From NCBI RefSeq assembly GCF_027580225.2, contig NC_073348.2, forward strand, positions 23,938,001 to 24,002,000: a stretch of DNA of 64,000 bases. The letters run 5' to 3'. The translations under genes were made by a program, and so were the position numbers. Under the pieces are notes generated by a model. It was not told the origin of the DNA. It was given only the letters and a program-made list of their open reading frames with translations, and made no database searches. This document shows positions 44,202 through 57,708 of the stretch, piece by piece. Each line of letters starts with the position of its first letter. Position 1 is the first letter of the stretch. The DNA is from Misgurnus anguillicaudatus. Its lineage: Eukaryota > Chordata > Actinopteri > Cypriniformes > Cobitidae.

Positions 44202-46631
44202 ATGATGGAATCTCTATTTCTGAAGAGGAGAATTTGGTGGTGCTGTGCCTTTATTCTTCTTTGGAGTACAACAGAAGCGCAGATTCGATACACAATTCCA
44301 GAAGAGCTACGCGAAGGATCAGTGGTAGGAAATATCGCTAAAGACCTCAGTTTGGATGTATCTAAGATAATAGATCGTAAACTGCAAATAGCATCTGAGA
44401 CTGGTAAGCAATATTTCGTCGTGGATGTGGAAAGGGGGATTCTTATTGTAAATGAGAGAATTGATAGAGAGGATTTATGTGGATATAATGTCCCGTGTGT
44501 TTTGCCTCTTCAAGCTGTTTTAGAAAATCCTCTGCAGATGCATAGAGTTGAGATTGAAGTACAAGATATTAACGACAATACGCCCAATTTTAAATCTAAT
44601 GAGCGTATATTGAATATTCCAGAATCTATTAATTCAGGCGCCAAGTTCCTCCTAGAGAGCGCAATTGACTCGGACGTGCAGGCAAACTCGTTAAAATCAT
44701 ACAGCCTGAGCAATAATGATAATTTTATTTTAAATGTAAAAACTCAAGATGGAGTTAAAATTCCTGAGTTAGTACTGAAGCAGTCTCTTGACCGAGAAAA
44801 GCAGCCAGTTCATAAATTAATATTAACGGCATCTGACGGAGGAAATCCAGTGCGCACAGGCACTTGCGAAATTACAGTTTATGTTATGGATGTTAATGAC
44901 AATGCTCCTGAATTTGAAAAAACATTTTATGAGACTTCTGTCGATGAAAACGAATCGATTCATAAAGAAATTTTAAGCGTCAAGGCTATAGATTTAGATG
45001 ATGGGTTAAATGGAGACGTTGAGTATTTCATTGCAGACCAAACTTCCGATACAACACTGTTCAGCATTAACCAACAAACAGGCACTATTACAGTGAAAGG
45101 AGAACTGGATCATGAAAAATCAAACTTACATAAATTTGATATAGTTGCAAAGGACAAAGGTAATCCTCAAATGGAGGGCCACTGTAGTGTTAAAATAAAG
45201 GTTAATGATGTAAATGACAACGCGCCTGATATTACAATTACATCCTTGTCAAGTACAGTTCCTGAAAATGCCTCTAATGGTACAGTAGTTTCATTGATTA
45301 GTACAAAAGATGCTGATTTTGGAGAAAATGGGAAAGTAAAGCTTAGTCTGACGCCCGGACCACCGTTTAGATTGAGCCCTACGGTTTCCAATCATTACGC
45401 GTTAGTTACAAATGGACCTCTAGACAGAGAGTCAAATTCTGAGTATGAAGTCGTTTTAAACGCGGTCGATGCCGGCTCGCCACCACTATCTAGTTGGAAG
45501 GTAGTCACAATCAGAATTTCAGACGTAAATGACAACCCGCCAGTGTTCTCGGAAAAGTCTTATACTGTTTATACTAAAGAAAACAGCGTACATGACACAA
45601 TACTGTGCTCAGTGTCCGCTCATGACCCAGACTTGGGCGAAAATGCCAAAATGTCCTACTCCATTTTGGACTCTAAAATCCAAGACGTGTCTGTCTCCTC
45701 TTATATCTACATAAATTCAGATAACGGTAGTATATTTAGCATGCAGTCGTTTGACTTTGAGAAAATCAAAGTGTTTCAGATCCACGTGCAGGCTAAAGAC
45801 CATGGTACTCCATCTTTAAGTACCACTGCTACTGTCCATGTGTTTATTCTGGACCAAAACGACAATGCCCCCTCTGTCATCTACCCCTCTACAGTATCGG
45901 GGTCTGTCTCACATCAAAGGATGCCGCGTTCTGCTAAAACAGGACATCTTGTTACTAAGGTAACAGCAGTGGACGCTGACTCGGGCCATAACGCCTGGAT
46001 TTTCTACAGGCTCGCGGACGCAACGGACGCTTCTCTGTTTAATGTAAATTTACATACCGGAGAGGTGAGGACTAAACGCTCTGTTTCAGAGCAGGATGAC
46101 TCCTCTCAAAGACTGGTAATAGAGATAAAAGATAATGGAGAGCCAATCCAGTCCACCACTGTTACTGTGGACATTTTAATAGAGGACGGGTTTCATGAGC
46201 CTGTTTCAGACACCCACTTGAAAAATGCCGAGGACAGTAAAAAAACTGGCAAACTTACTTTGTATTTGATCATCTCTTTGGGAACGGTATCAATTTTGTG
46301 TCTATTGTCATTTTTCACGTTGATTCTGAAATGCGTTAAAAACAGCGTGAGGAGTTCAGGTTGCTGCGTGAGACGAACCGATTCCGGATACAATAATCCC
46401 AACAGAAACCTTCAGATCCAGCTCAACACTGATGGGCCCATTAAGTATGTGGAAGTTCTAGGAGGAGACATGATGTCTCAGAGTCAGTCTTTTGGCTCCT
46501 ATCTCTCTCCAATGTCAGAATTCAGCGATCTTACCCTCGTTAAACCCAGCAGCACTATGAACTTTACTGACACGCTAAACGTGCTTGACGCGTCATTACC
46601 AGACAGCGCGTGGACGTTTGAGAGCCAACAG
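44202..46631 (+). CDS. V11: protocadherin variable exon, subgroup III
   Basis: This complete variable exon has 810 codons. The start MMESLFLKRRIWWCC leads a signal peptide ending near TEAQ, followed by IRYTIPEEL. EC1 has CX5C at Cys93 and Cys99 (CGYNVPC). Linkers DINDN, DVNDN, DVNDN, DVNDN and DQNDN delimit six EC domains. The membrane helix (LIISLGTVSILCLL) is followed by cysteines (CVKNSVRSSGCCVRR) and the subgroup III tail with LQIQLNTDGPIKYVEVLGG and SAWTFESQQ. The exon ends at CAG|GTGAGC in phase 0. The frame opens at a TTG at 44190; the first ATG is 44202, with another at 44205. It is the most divergent subgroup III member in EC1-EC4. Confidence 0.92.
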
Positions 46632-46957
46632 GTGAGCGCGTATGTTATAATATTTTTATTATTTATGTCATGTGGGTGATAATGATTTATTATAAATAAC
46701 TTTAAATAAATGTCTGCAATTTTCACTTAAAATATTATAATATTTGTTATAATATTTTTAAATGCAAGTTATTGCTAACATTTATTAAACATATTGTTAA
46801 TATTAATTTAGCCTACATAGTTTACCTAAAAATACGTCAGAGTTTATAAAAGCTGTATATCGTTTATTTCAATCGTTTTACATGTGAACATGCACTTTAT
46901 TTCATGCTACAAAAAAAAACATTTTGTTTCCTGTCATCTCAAAGTAGCCTAATAGAG

Positions 46958-46960
<3 letters not shown>

Positions 46961-47012
<52 letters not shown>
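46961..47012. repeat. (TC)n microsatellite
   Basis: About 52 bases of uninterrupted TC lie about 110 bases upstream of the V12 promoter motif. Confidence 0.95.
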
Positions 47013-47015
<3 letters not shown>

Positions 47016-47105
47016 GTAAAATTGTATATATTTCCCATTTGGTATAAGGCCATGCCCCACTCTGTTCCTTTATAACTGATTCCTGCCATGACTGGAGAAC
47101 GCTCA

Positions 47106-47153
47106 GCCAATAGCGCAGCAGAACTGTACAAAGGGATCTACTCCCTCCCCCAG
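47106..47153 (+). promoter_or_regulatory. Subgroup III promoter module of V12
   Basis: GCCAAT (47106) is followed by TGTACAAAGGGATCTACTCC (47125) and CTCCCCCA. The upstream ATTGG box of the other members is degenerate here (ACTGG near 47091). The motif is about 190 bases before the ATG. Confidence 0.75.
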
Positions 47154-47318
47154 ACTCAATGTTGAAAACCATAGCGCACAGACGCTAGACAAAATGCACT
47201 TGCTGCAACGAATATATTCACCATACAATGTAAAATGTTGAATGCGTTTTGTGGCAGTTTGCCTACGTAAGATGTATGTCAGGATACTATATTCATCGGT
47301 AACCTATCGTCCACGGAA

Positions 47319-49766
47319 ATGAGGAGTCAAATACAAAGGAAATTTCTGTTCTGGCAGGCGCTGCGGCTTTTCTGTTTCGCCGTTTTGTGGAGCCATACAT
47401 ATGCGCAGCTTCGTTATACAATACCGGAGGAGCTAAAAGAGGGATCTGTTGTTGGAAATGTAGCTAAAGACCTCAATTTGGAAATATCTGAGATATTTAA
47501 TCGTAAATTACGGATAACATCTGAGTCCGGTAAGCAATACTTTAATCTGAATTTGCGAAATGGCGAGCTACTTGTGAATGAAATCATAGACAGGGAGACA
47601 TTGTGCGGACAAAGCACGAGTTGTGTATTACCACTACAAGTCATAATCGAGGATCCACTACAATTTTACCGCGTAGATGTTGAAATCCAGGATATAAACG
47701 ATAACTCTCCAATTTTCCTATCGGAAATAAACGTTATTGAGGTGCCAGAGTCAACGATGACAGGAGCGAGGTTTCGTTTGGAACCTGCACAAGATACAGA
47801 CGCTGGAACCAACTCGTTGCGCACATATGCTCTTAGTAAAAACGAGCATTTTGTTTTGCACATTAAAAACGATAAAGACGGGACAAAAGTCCCAGAAATC
47901 GTTTTGGAAAAACCTGTCGACAGAGAGAAACAGTCTGTGCACCATTTAATTTTGACAGGAATTGATGGGGGTGATCCTGCGCGGTCAGGTACGACCCAGA
48001 TTACTATTAAAATTCTTGATGCAAATGATAACGCTCCAGTATTTGAACAGGATGTATATGAGATTAAAGTGATGGAAAACACAGTGCCGGGTACAATTAT
48101 ACTTACTGTAAAAGCAATTGATTCGGATGATAGTGTAAACAGTGAGGTTGAGTATTCATTTGCGGCACATACACCAGAAATAATTCAAAATTTGTTTGCT
48201 ATTAATCCAATGACAGGCGAATTAGTTGTGTTTAGGAATCTTGATTATGAAATTAGCACGTCATATAAATTCGACATACGCGCTAAAGACAAAGGACAAC
48301 TTGCCCTGGATAGTCATTGTAGAATCCAAGTGGCTGTTCTAGATGTGAATGATAACGCTCCTGAGATCACAATCACCTCCTCTCCAAAACCTGTGCGAGA
48401 AGACGCGCCCACTGGGACTATGGTAGCACTAATAAATATTAAAGATTTGGATTCAGGAGTAAATGGAAACGTAACACTTGACATGTCACCAGGCACCCCT
48501 TTTAAATTAAAGCCCACGTTTGCAAACCATTACGCGCTCGTTACAAATGAACGTTTAGATCGCGAAGAGTTTGCAATCTATCAAATTGAGCTTAAAGCGT
48601 CAGACTCTGGAACACCTCAGCTGCTATCAAGCAAGCTCATCACTGTTAACATACTTGATGTCAATGATAATCCTCCTGTTTTTTCCGAATCCGTGTACTC
48701 CGTTTACATAAAAGAAAACACCGCCCCAGGATCAATTTTAGCATCAGTGACTGCATCAGATTTAGACACTGGAGAAAATGCAAAAATTGTCTATTCAATT
48801 CTCGATAATAATGCTCAAAGTATTCCCGCCTCATCTTATGCATACATAAATTCAGAAAATGGTAGTATATTTACCATGCACTCTTTTGACTATGAGAAAC
48901 TAAAGGTGTTTCAAATTGTTGTGCATGCCAAAGACAATGGCCTTCCGCCTCTGAGCAGCAACGCTACTGTATGCGTGTTTATTTTGGACCGGAACGATAA
49001 CGCACCAGCTGTAATTTACCCATCTACCGTAACGGGGTCTGTACCACATCAGAGGATGCCCCGCTTTGCTAAAGCAGGACATCTTGTTACTAAGGTAACA
49101 GCAGTGGACGCTGACTCGGGTCATAACGCCTGGATTTTCTACAGGCTTGCAGAGGCTACGGACGCGTCTCTGTTTAATGTGAATTTACATACAGGAGAGG
49201 TGAGGACTAAACGCTCTGTTTCAGAGCAGGATGACTCCTCTCAGAGACTGTTGATTGAAGTTAAGGATAACGGAGAGCCAATCCAGTCCACCACAGTCAC
49301 AGTGGATATATTAATAGAGGAAGGCATTCCTGAGCCTATTTCAGAATTGCGTTTGAAAACTACAGACAGCAACAAGAAAAACGGTAAAATCACATTATAT
49401 TTGATCATATCTTTGGGCACAGTTTCCGTTTTATCTCTGATGACATTGTTTACATTAATTGTAAAATGCGTTAGAAACAGCCTGGGTAGTTCAAATTGCT
49501 GTTTCAGACGAAACGATTCTGCATACAAAAGCTCCAGTAGAAACCTTCAGATCCAGCTCAACACCGACGGGCCTATTAAGTACGTGGAGGTTCTGGGCGG
49601 AGACATGATGTCTCAGAGTCAGTCCTTCGGCTCCTATCTCTCTCCAATGTCAGAATTCAGTGATTTTACCCTCGTTAAACCCAGCAACACTACAAACTTT
49701 ACAGACACGCTAAACGTGCTTGATGCTTCATTTCCAGACAGCGCGTGGATATTCGAGAGCCAACAG
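47319..49766 (+). CDS. V12: protocadherin variable exon, subgroup III
   Basis: This complete variable exon has 816 codons, starting MRSQIQRKFLFW; the signal peptide ends near TYAQ, and LRYTIPEEL follows. EC1 has CGQSTSC. Six EC domains are marked by DINDN, DANDN, DVNDN, DVNDN and, unusually, DRNDN at EC5/EC6 (other subgroup III genes have DQNDN). EC6 has SVPHQRMPRFAK where the paralogues have SVSHQRMPRSAK. EC5 is close to V13 at the DNA level. The membrane helix is followed by SNCCFRR and the common tail; the exon ends at CAG|GTGAGC. Confidence 0.93.
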
Positions 49767-50594
49767 GTGAGCGTATAATTTTTGAATTAGTATATTGATA
49801 ACTTCGTTATTTTGAATCTTATCCTCACAGTTGATGGCACGGATAAATGGGTTGGATTTATTTATATTGTTTACTACAGCGAAGTTTTGTGTGTGTAGTT
49901 ATGTGTTTGTTTATTTGTTTGTGTGTGCGTGAGTGCTTTGCAATCTCTCAGACACAGTTCAAATCATTGTGAGGCTGTTAATGAGTTGAGTTTTAATTTT
50001 TAAAAGATTATGGGACATGATGAGATGTGTTTGGAGTACAGGAATGTAAAATAATACCGCAGAGTGGCACACATAACATTAACGTTTTTGATATAAAGTC
50101 AAATTTACCTTATTTTACAGTAGTACGCATGTATTTGTAACATGTTTGACTATTTAAATGCCAAAAAATGATTTTTTAAATTTATATTTCAATTAATTTA
50201 TTTTACTATATAATATCTATACATATGTTTTTACATGCGTAAAATATCCGTTTTTATTGTTCCTTCATAAAATAAAACATTTATAAATCTGAATATTTTC
50301 TGCTGGGCTTTTAGTGTGAATCTGCAATGTGTCTTTAAGACTACTCGTTGCCATGATTGGACAGCACTCTACCAATAGAGGAGAACAACTGTACAAAGGG
50401 ATCTACTCCCTCCCCCAGACGTAAAGCTGAAAATCATAATGCGCAGACTGGAGACTAGAGACAATGTATGAAAGCCTGCCACAAAATATACTTTGTGCTA
50501 TGCGTTTTAAAATATTGAATTAATTGCTCATCGCTTACGCACATAAGATGTATGCAAGGATACAGGGTTCAACAATAATTTATCGTGCTTGGAA
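49767..50594. other. Intergenic/intronic interval V12-V13
   Basis: An AT-rich intron with a GT-rich patch near 49888-49935 and the V13 promoter module. There is no RE1-like site or other gene. Confidence 0.7.
50356..50417 (+). promoter_or_regulatory. Subgroup III promoter module of V13
   Basis: ATTGG (50356) and CCAAT (50372) precede TGTACAAAGGGATCTACTCC (50390) and CTCCCCCA. The last motif is 205 bases before the ATG. Confidence 0.8.
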
Positions 50595-53036
50595 ATGAGG
50601 ACGCAAATACAAAGGAAAATTCTGTTCTGGGAAGCGCTGTTATGTTTCGCTGTCCTGTGGAGCAATACAGACGCGCAGCTTCGCTATACAATACCGGAGG
50701 AGCTTAAGGAAGGATCTATTGTTGGAAACGTAGCTAAAGATCTCGGTTTGGATGTATCTGAAATATCTAACCGTAAATTCCGGATAGCATCCGAGTCCGG
50801 TAAGCAGTATTTTAGTCTTAATTTGCGGAATGGTGAGCTACTTGTAAATGAAATTATAGATAGGGAAACGTTGTGCGCACAAAGCACGAGCTGTTTGTTA
50901 CCAGTACAAGTAATAATCGAGGATCCACTACAGTTTTACCGTGTAGAGGTTGACATCCAGGATATAAACGACAACTCTCCAAGCTTCCTTTCAGATACAT
51001 ATATAATCGATGTGTCAGAGTCCACGCTAACCGGAGCGAAATTTCGTTTAGAGCCTGCGCAAGACCCAGATGTTGGATCAAATTCTTTGCGCACTTACTC
51101 TTTAAATAAAAATGAATTCTTTGTCTTAAATGTTCAAAATGACAAAGACGGAACTAAAGTACCCGAAATTGTTTTAAAGAAAGCAGTGGATAGAGAGAAA
51201 CAGTCAATACACCATCTAATCTTGACTGGTATTGATGGAGGTGACCCAGCAAGGTCTGGTATAACACAAGTTACTGTTAGATTGTTAGATGCGAATGATA
51301 ATGCGCCTACATTTGAACAAGATTTATATGAAATTAAAGTAACAGAGAACTCTGCTCCAGGTACCATAATTCAGATAGTAAAGGCAATCGACTTGGATGA
51401 TGGCGTAAACGGTGAAATTCAGTATGGGTTTGGAACTCTCACACCCGAACCAATTAAAAATGTATTTGCCATTGATTCAAATACCGGCGAATTAACCATT
51501 TTAAAGAGTCTTGACTATGAATTAAGCGCAATGTACAAATTTGACGTACGCGCCAGAGATAAAGGAGCACCGGTCATGGAAGGGCATTGTAGAATCCAGG
51601 TGGCTGTTACAGACACAAATGATAATGCACCTGAGATCACGATCGCCTCCTCACCTAGTCCCGTGCGAGAGGATGCGCCAGCTGGAAATATGGTAGCGTT
51701 AGTTAATGTTAAAGATTTAGATTCGGGGCTTAACGGGAACGTAACCCTTGCCCTATCGCCTGATAGCCCTTTCAAATTAAAGCCTACATTTTCTAACCAT
51801 TATGCACTAGTTACAGATGCACAATTAGATCGAGAAAAATATCCTAGTTATCATATTGAGCTTATAGCGTCAGACTCTGGAACACCTCCATTAGTATCTA
51901 GGGAACACATTACAGTTAATATACTGGATGTCAATGATAATCCTCCTGTTTTTTCTGAACCCGTGTATACCGTTTATATAAAAGAAAACACCGCCCCAGG
52001 ATCAATTTTAGCATCAGTGACTGCATCAGATCTAGACACTGGAGAAAATGCAAAAATTGTCTATTCAATTCTCGATAATCATGTTCGAGATATACCCGTC
52101 TCTTCTTATGCATACATAAATTCAGAAAATGGTAGTATATTTACCATGCACTCTTTTGACTACGAGAAAATAAAGGTGCTTCAAATTGTTGTGCATGCCA
52201 AAGACCATGGGTCTCCTCCTCTAAGCAGCAACGCTACTGTCCGTGTGTTTATTTTGGACCAAAACGATAATGCACCAGCTGTAATTTACCCCTCTACCGT
52301 AACGGGATCTGTCTCACATCAGAGGATGCCCCGTTCTGCTAAAGCAGGACATCTTGTTACTAAGGTAACAGCAGTGGACGCTGACTCGGGTCATAACGCC
52401 TGGATTTTCTACAGGCTCGCAGAGGCCACGGACGCTTCTCTATTTAATGTGAATTTACACACAGGAGAGGTGAGGACTAAACGCTCTGTTTCAGAGCAGG
52501 ATGATTCCTCTCAAAGACTGTCAATAGAGATAAAAGATAATGGAGAGCCAATCCAGTCAACCACAGTCACAGTGGATATACTAATAGAGGACGCGTTTCC
52601 TGAAATCAAGAAAGACTTTCGCGAAAAAAGCACTGAACCCAATAAGAAGAATGGCAAAATCACGTTATACTTAATAATAGCTTTGGCTGCGGTGTCTCTT
52701 ATGGTATTAATGACGTTTGCTATCTTGGTGATTAAATGCGCACGCGGCAATAGGGGCAGCTCGAGCTGCTGTATCCGTACAGCAGATTCTGGATATAAAA
52801 ACAGCAACAGAAACCTTCAGATCCAGCTCAACACTGACGGACCCATTAAGTATGTGGAGGTTCTGGGCGGAGACATGATGTCTCAGAGTCAGTCTTTCGG
52901 CTCCTATCTCTCTCCAATGTCAGAATTCAGTGACTTCACCCTCGTTAAACCCAGCAGCACTACAAACTTTACAGACACGCTTAACGTGCTGGATGCGTCA
53001 TTGCCAGACAGCACATGGACATTCGAGAGCCAACAG
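50595..53036 (+). CDS. V13: protocadherin variable exon, subgroup III
   Basis: This complete variable exon has 814 codons, starting MRTQIQRKILFW; it is clearly a sister of V12 in the leader, EC1 and EC5. EC1 has CAQSTSC where its relatives have CGQS. Linkers are DINDN, DANDN, DTNDN, DVNDN and DQNDN. Its membrane segment is its own (LIIALAAVSLMVLMTFAILV), followed by CARGNRGSSSCCIRT and the common tail ending ESQQ. The exon ends at CAG|GTGAGC. The frame is open from a TTG at 50589; the first ATG is used. Confidence 0.93.
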
Positions 53037-53159
53037 GTGAGCGCGTGATTTTTAAAATTTGTATTAATTTAATTGATATGGTTTTGTGAATGGAAATTTA
53101 AGCGCATAGAATAGCTTGTGTGTTTGGAAAAAAGGAGACAACGACACCAGCTGGTCGAT

Positions 53160-53186
53160 TTCAGCACCACCCTTTTGGACAGCGGA
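53160..53186 (+). promoter_or_regulatory. RE1/NRSE-like site, 8-base spacer
   Basis: TTCAGCACC (perfect) and GGACAGCGGA (mismatched only at its 3' end) flank ACCCTTTT. It lies 124 bases after the V13 exon end. Confidence 0.65.
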
Positions 53187-53817
53187 CATTATGTAGTAAC
53201 TGAAAAGGCCACATATGAAAGGCCACGTAGCGTCTTTTTTTCAATGCACTATTCAAATTTTATTCAGTCAAAGATCTCGAATATTATCGAGCATTTGTAA
53301 CCGCAATGTTTGATTTTATTAAGGACCTTTTAATAAACATCTTATAAATGCAATACATTTTATGAAAATAAAATGCAAAATGTTACACACCTTACTCCAT
53401 CCGTACCCTTGGCAAAGAGAAAAAAAAAATTCAATATGTATCTTCACACACAGCTATTATATATTAATAATTTATTCTGATGACTACAAAGTCTTTCAAT
53501 TCATCGTATCTTATTAGAGAAGGTTTGTGAAGATTTTGGAAATAATAGCTATAGAAACTATTTATGTTTGCTGTTTATGCATTCAGTGGGTCAGCCTTTG
53601 GTTTTATTCGGTATGGATTTTTATTTCTACTGACAAAGAAAATTTTGCCGGATTTTGTGGATTTTACAGGCTGTTATAAAATACAAGAGACTTAAACACA
53701 TCTTTATTTGGATTAGGATTCTTATGCAAAATAACTTCAAAAAATGTATGTAATAATTTAATTGAAATAGTAAAATAAAATAATTTCAGTGTGTTCTCGT
53801 GTTTAGTTTGAGAAAGG

Positions 53818-53844
53818 TTCAGCACCACTGCTGTGGACAGCGAC
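53818..53844 (+). promoter_or_regulatory. RE1/NRSE-like site, 8-base spacer
   Basis: TTCAGCACC and GGACAGCGAC flank ACTGCTGT. It is about 625 bases before the V14 ATG. Confidence 0.65.
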
Positions 53845-54180
53845 AAGACCCTAACTGAAACTTTATCAAAGGTTTAAGTTTTTAAATGCAGAAATAATTA
53901 TTTAGTTCAATTTGTCCTGTTATGATGGTAATTATAACCATTCAAAAAAATATAATAATTTGAAAATATTTTAATATCTTTTTTTAGTTCATAAAAGGTA
54001 AATATAAAAGCACACATATATCGCCCTGTTAAAGACGTCTGGCTAAAACGTCATTGTTTGTTTCATGCAACGCAATTGTATGAGTATATTCACACATTTA
54101 TGTAGGCAGTTTACAGAATAGTGAGAGCACAATTTGCTCTTTCAATTGTATGTATGCCTTTAAGAGAGATTCTGTCATAC

Positions 54181-54252
54181 ATTGGACAAGGCGGCACTGC
54201 GCTCAGCGCCAATGAAATTCGAGAATGTACAAAGGGATCTACTCCCTCCCAG
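54181..54252 (+). promoter_or_regulatory. Subgroup III promoter module of V14
   Basis: ATTGG (54181) and CCAAT (54209) precede TGTACAAAGGGATCTACTCC (54226) and CTCCCAG. The last motif is 218 bases before the ATG. Confidence 0.8.
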
Positions 54253-54443
54253 CTAGGGCAGTGGTACGACGTCTGATTAGAGCTGTAGAGAGGGATACAC
54301 GCGCGGATATGCAGCTGATGACCACACAACCGAACGCACAAAATACTACTGGATTTACTACCTTAATATGAGATTAAATACTACGTTTATCTGTGGATTT
54401 AAACGAAGCATTTATTGATGGAACGCTTAAAATTATTGTGGAA

Positions 54444-56882
54444 ATGAGACGCATCCGAGTGTGGAAACGGGCAGCGATTTGGCTGTTTTGTTTCTCTGTA
54501 TTATGGAACAACGTTGAGGCGCAGATTCGCTACACTATACCAGAGGAACTAAAGGAAGGTTCTGTTGTTGGCAACATCGCAAAGGACATTGGTCTTGACA
54601 TTTCAGACATCGCTAATCGTAAGTTACGGATTGCCTCGGATTCTAGTACACAGTATTTTAGTGTAGACACAAGGAGTGGTGAGCTGGTAGTCAATGGAAG
54701 AATAGATAGAGAGGCGCTATGTGGACAAAGCGGCAGTTGTCTGATGCAATTACAAATGGTTATAGAAAATCCATTACAGCTACATCGCGTTGAAATAGAA
54801 ATACAAGATATAAATGACAATGCACCACATTTTCACACAAAAGACAGCGTTTTAAAAATAGCTGAATCAGTAGCTGTGGGTGCGCGTTTTCCACTTGAAA
54901 GTGCAGAGGATTTAGATGTCGGTAGAAATAGTCTGAGTTCGTATGCTTTGAGTAATAACGCATTGTTTCGTTTAAATGTTAAAACACTTGAAGATGGTAG
55001 AAAAGCACCAGAACTGATAGTTGACAAACCACTTGACAGAGAGAAACAGTCTCTGTACAAGCTTATCTTGACCGCATTAGATGGTGGCGATCCAGTGAAA
55101 TCGGGAACTATTTTAATACAAGTACTCGTTCAAGATATTAATGACAACGAGCCTAAATTTGAGCAGTCACAGTATAAAGCGTCTGTACTGGAGAGCATTC
55201 AATTTGGATCAAATGTATTAAGTGTAAAAGCGACTGACTTAGATGAAGGTCTTAACGGTGAAATACTGTATTATTTCGGTGCACGTACACCAGAGTCCGT
55301 GACGAAATCTTTCAATATTAACGCTGAAACGGGAGAAATTACAGTAATTGGAAAACTCGATTACGAGGTAACAAAACTATACTCATTTGATGTATGCGCT
55401 AAAGACAAAGGGAGTCCGGAACAGGAAGGCCATTCCTCAGTAAGACTGCACATCATTGACGAAAACGACAACATCCCAGAAATTATTTTAACATCTTTAC
55501 CCAGCCCGGTGCCCGAAAATGCGACAGTTGGCACTGTTGTGGCTCTTATCAACGTGAAAGATTTGGACTCTGGAGATAATGGAAAAGTACATTTAAACAT
55601 CTCCGCACGTCTTCCTTTTAAACTAAAACCAGCATTTGATAATCACTATTCTTTGGTTACTGACTCTGTCTTGGACCGTGAAGCCAATGCTGAATACAAC
55701 ATAGAATTGTTAGCTACAGATTCTGGTGTACCATCTTTAAAAACAACAAAGACGTTAAATGTTAAAGTGCTCGATGTGAATGACAATCCGCCAATATTCT
55801 CGCAGTCGTCATATATCGTGTACATGAAGGAAAACAGTCCGCCGGGGGCTTCATTATTTTCTGTATCTGCGTCTGACATTGACCAAGATAAAAACGCTGC
55901 CCTCAGTTACGCCATTCTCGATTCAGGTTCAAATCATGTACCAGCATCATCCTATTTTTATATCAACTCTGAGAATGGGACTATTTACAGCATGAGCTCG
56001 TTTGATTATGAGAAAATGAAACTGTTCAGTGTTGTAGTACAGGCTAAAGATCATGGGTCTCCATCTCTAAGTGGCAACGCTACGGTGCATGTTTTTATTC
56101 TGGACCAAAACGATAATGTGCCCGCTATTATTTACCCCTCCATAGTAACGGGGTCTGTCTCACATCAGAAGATGCCCCGTTCTGCTAAAGCAGGACATCT
56201 TGTTACTAAGGTAACAGCAGTGGACGCTGACTCGGGTCATAACGCCTGGATTTTCTACAGGCTCGCGGAGGCCACGGACGCTTCTCTGTTTAATGTAAAT
56301 TTACATACAGGAGAGGTGAGGACTAAACGCTCTGTTACAGAGCAGGATGACTCCTCTCAGAGACTGGTAATTGAGATAAAGGATAATGGAGAGCCAATCC
56401 AGTCCACCACAGTTACAGTGGATATATTACTAGAGGACGGGTTTCATGAGCCCATTTCAGACTATCGTAAGATCAGACCAGAAGCAGACAAGAAAACTGG
56501 CAAAATCACGTTATATCTGATCATCTCGTTGGCTTCTGTGTCTTTGTTGTGTCTGATGACATTTTTTATCTTACTGGTAAAATGCGCACGAGGCAGTAGT
56601 GGCAGCTCAAGCTGCTGTATTAGGAGATCCAATTCTGGATATACGAATCCCAACAGAAACCTACAGATCCAGCTCAACACTGACGGGCCCATTAAATATG
56701 TGGAGGTTCTGGGAGGAGACATGATGTCTCAGAGTCAATCTTTTGGATCCTATCTTTCTCCAATGTCAGAATTCAGTGATTTCACATTAGTTAAGCCTAG
56801 CAGCACTACAAACTTCACCGACACGCTAAACGTGCTTGATGCGTCATTACCAGACAGCGCGTGGACGTTTGAGAGCCAACAG
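54444..56882 (+). CDS. V14: protocadherin variable exon, subgroup III
   Basis: This complete variable exon has 813 codons, starting MRRIRVWKRAAIWLF; the signal peptide ends near VEAQ, followed by IRYTIPEEL. EC1 has CGQSGSC. Linkers are DINDN, DINDN, DENDN, DVNDN and DQNDN. The membrane helix LIISLASVSLLCLMTFFILL is followed by CARGSSGSSSCCIRR and the shared tail, and the exon ends at CAG|GTGAGA. The frame stays open upstream to a GTG at 54393; the first ATG aligns with V15 and V16. V14-V16 share EC5 and membrane sequences and form a branch apart from V12-V13. Confidence 0.93.
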
Positions 56883-57060
56883 GTGAGATACAGAACAGTA
56901 TTTTATTAATTTCACATACTTGGATGTGGTCGCTGTTTTCTGTTTTCCGATCTTCATTCTTGTAGTTAATACAATTTTCGAACTGTTTACAGAAGTCTCA
57001 TAACACTCTATAATGTATTGTGTTGTACACGCTTGTGTTTTTGTGTGCGTAAGGAGCGTG

Positions 57061-57063
<3 letters not shown>

Positions 57064-57107
<44 letters not shown>
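57064..57107. repeat. (GA)n microsatellite
   Basis: About 44 bases of GA repeat lie in the intron after V14. Confidence 0.95.
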
Positions 57108-57110
<3 letters not shown>

Positions 57111-57152
57111 GTAAAATAAAAGGCTGGGGTTGGGCATATGATTAGCTTTTAT

Positions 57153-57179
57153 TTCAGCACCACCGTTTTGACCAGCGAG
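57153..57179 (+). promoter_or_regulatory. RE1/NRSE-like site, 8-base spacer
   Basis: TTCAGCACC (perfect) and GACCAGCGAG (weaker) flank ACCGTTTT. It keeps the subgroup III spacing. Confidence 0.5.
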
Positions 57180-57708
57180 TAACTAGATTTTTAAAAGTAA
57201 CTAAATCTCCACCTGCGTCCGGATCCCCCTTGGGGACAGGGAGGAAATTACACTTTTTAATCTGAAAATGCGATTCTTTTTGCGTTCCCCGCAATATTCA
57301 AAAGTTGTACTCTGAATAGCGTACTAATCAAAATATACTATTATAAAAAAGAAGAGAGAATAAAAACAAAAAGAAAAGAAAAGAAAACCAGTCTAATGAA
57401 GAGAGTATCACTAAGATAAGTGTATAGCAATATGCCCAATTTAAAGTGAAGTTAATTGCTGAAGCCAAATTATTATTATTATTATCTGTGAAAGAAAATT
57501 ATGAAAGAAAATTATGTCGGCTACTTTTTATTGGAATTCATGTATATTTTTATATTCTATCTTGCTATTTAAATATTAATAATATTTTACTTTTTTGTAA
57601 AAAATAGCATCCCTAAAAATTATTTAGAGAGATTATTTTCAAGGGCTACACATCCTCATCCCCGCAACCAGAAAGGGCTGGTTTCCTTTTAGAAGCAGCA
57701 AACCATCT

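Larger units (their letters stand above)
46632..47318. other. Intergenic/intronic interval V11-V12
   Basis: A short interval holding AT-rich intron, a (TC)n repeat (46961), and the V12 promoter module. No RE1-like site was found. Confidence 0.7.
53037..54443. other. Intergenic/intronic interval V13-V14
   Basis: A 1.4 kb AT-rich interval with two RE1-like sites (53160 and 53818) and the V14 promoter module (54181-54252). I see no other gene. Confidence 0.7.

Noticed and set aside
46632..46678. Coding sequence beyond the donor in V11, and likewise in the other exons
   Set aside because: The reading frames run on by chance into the intron after GTGAG/GTAAG; the paralogues diverge immediately after the donor.
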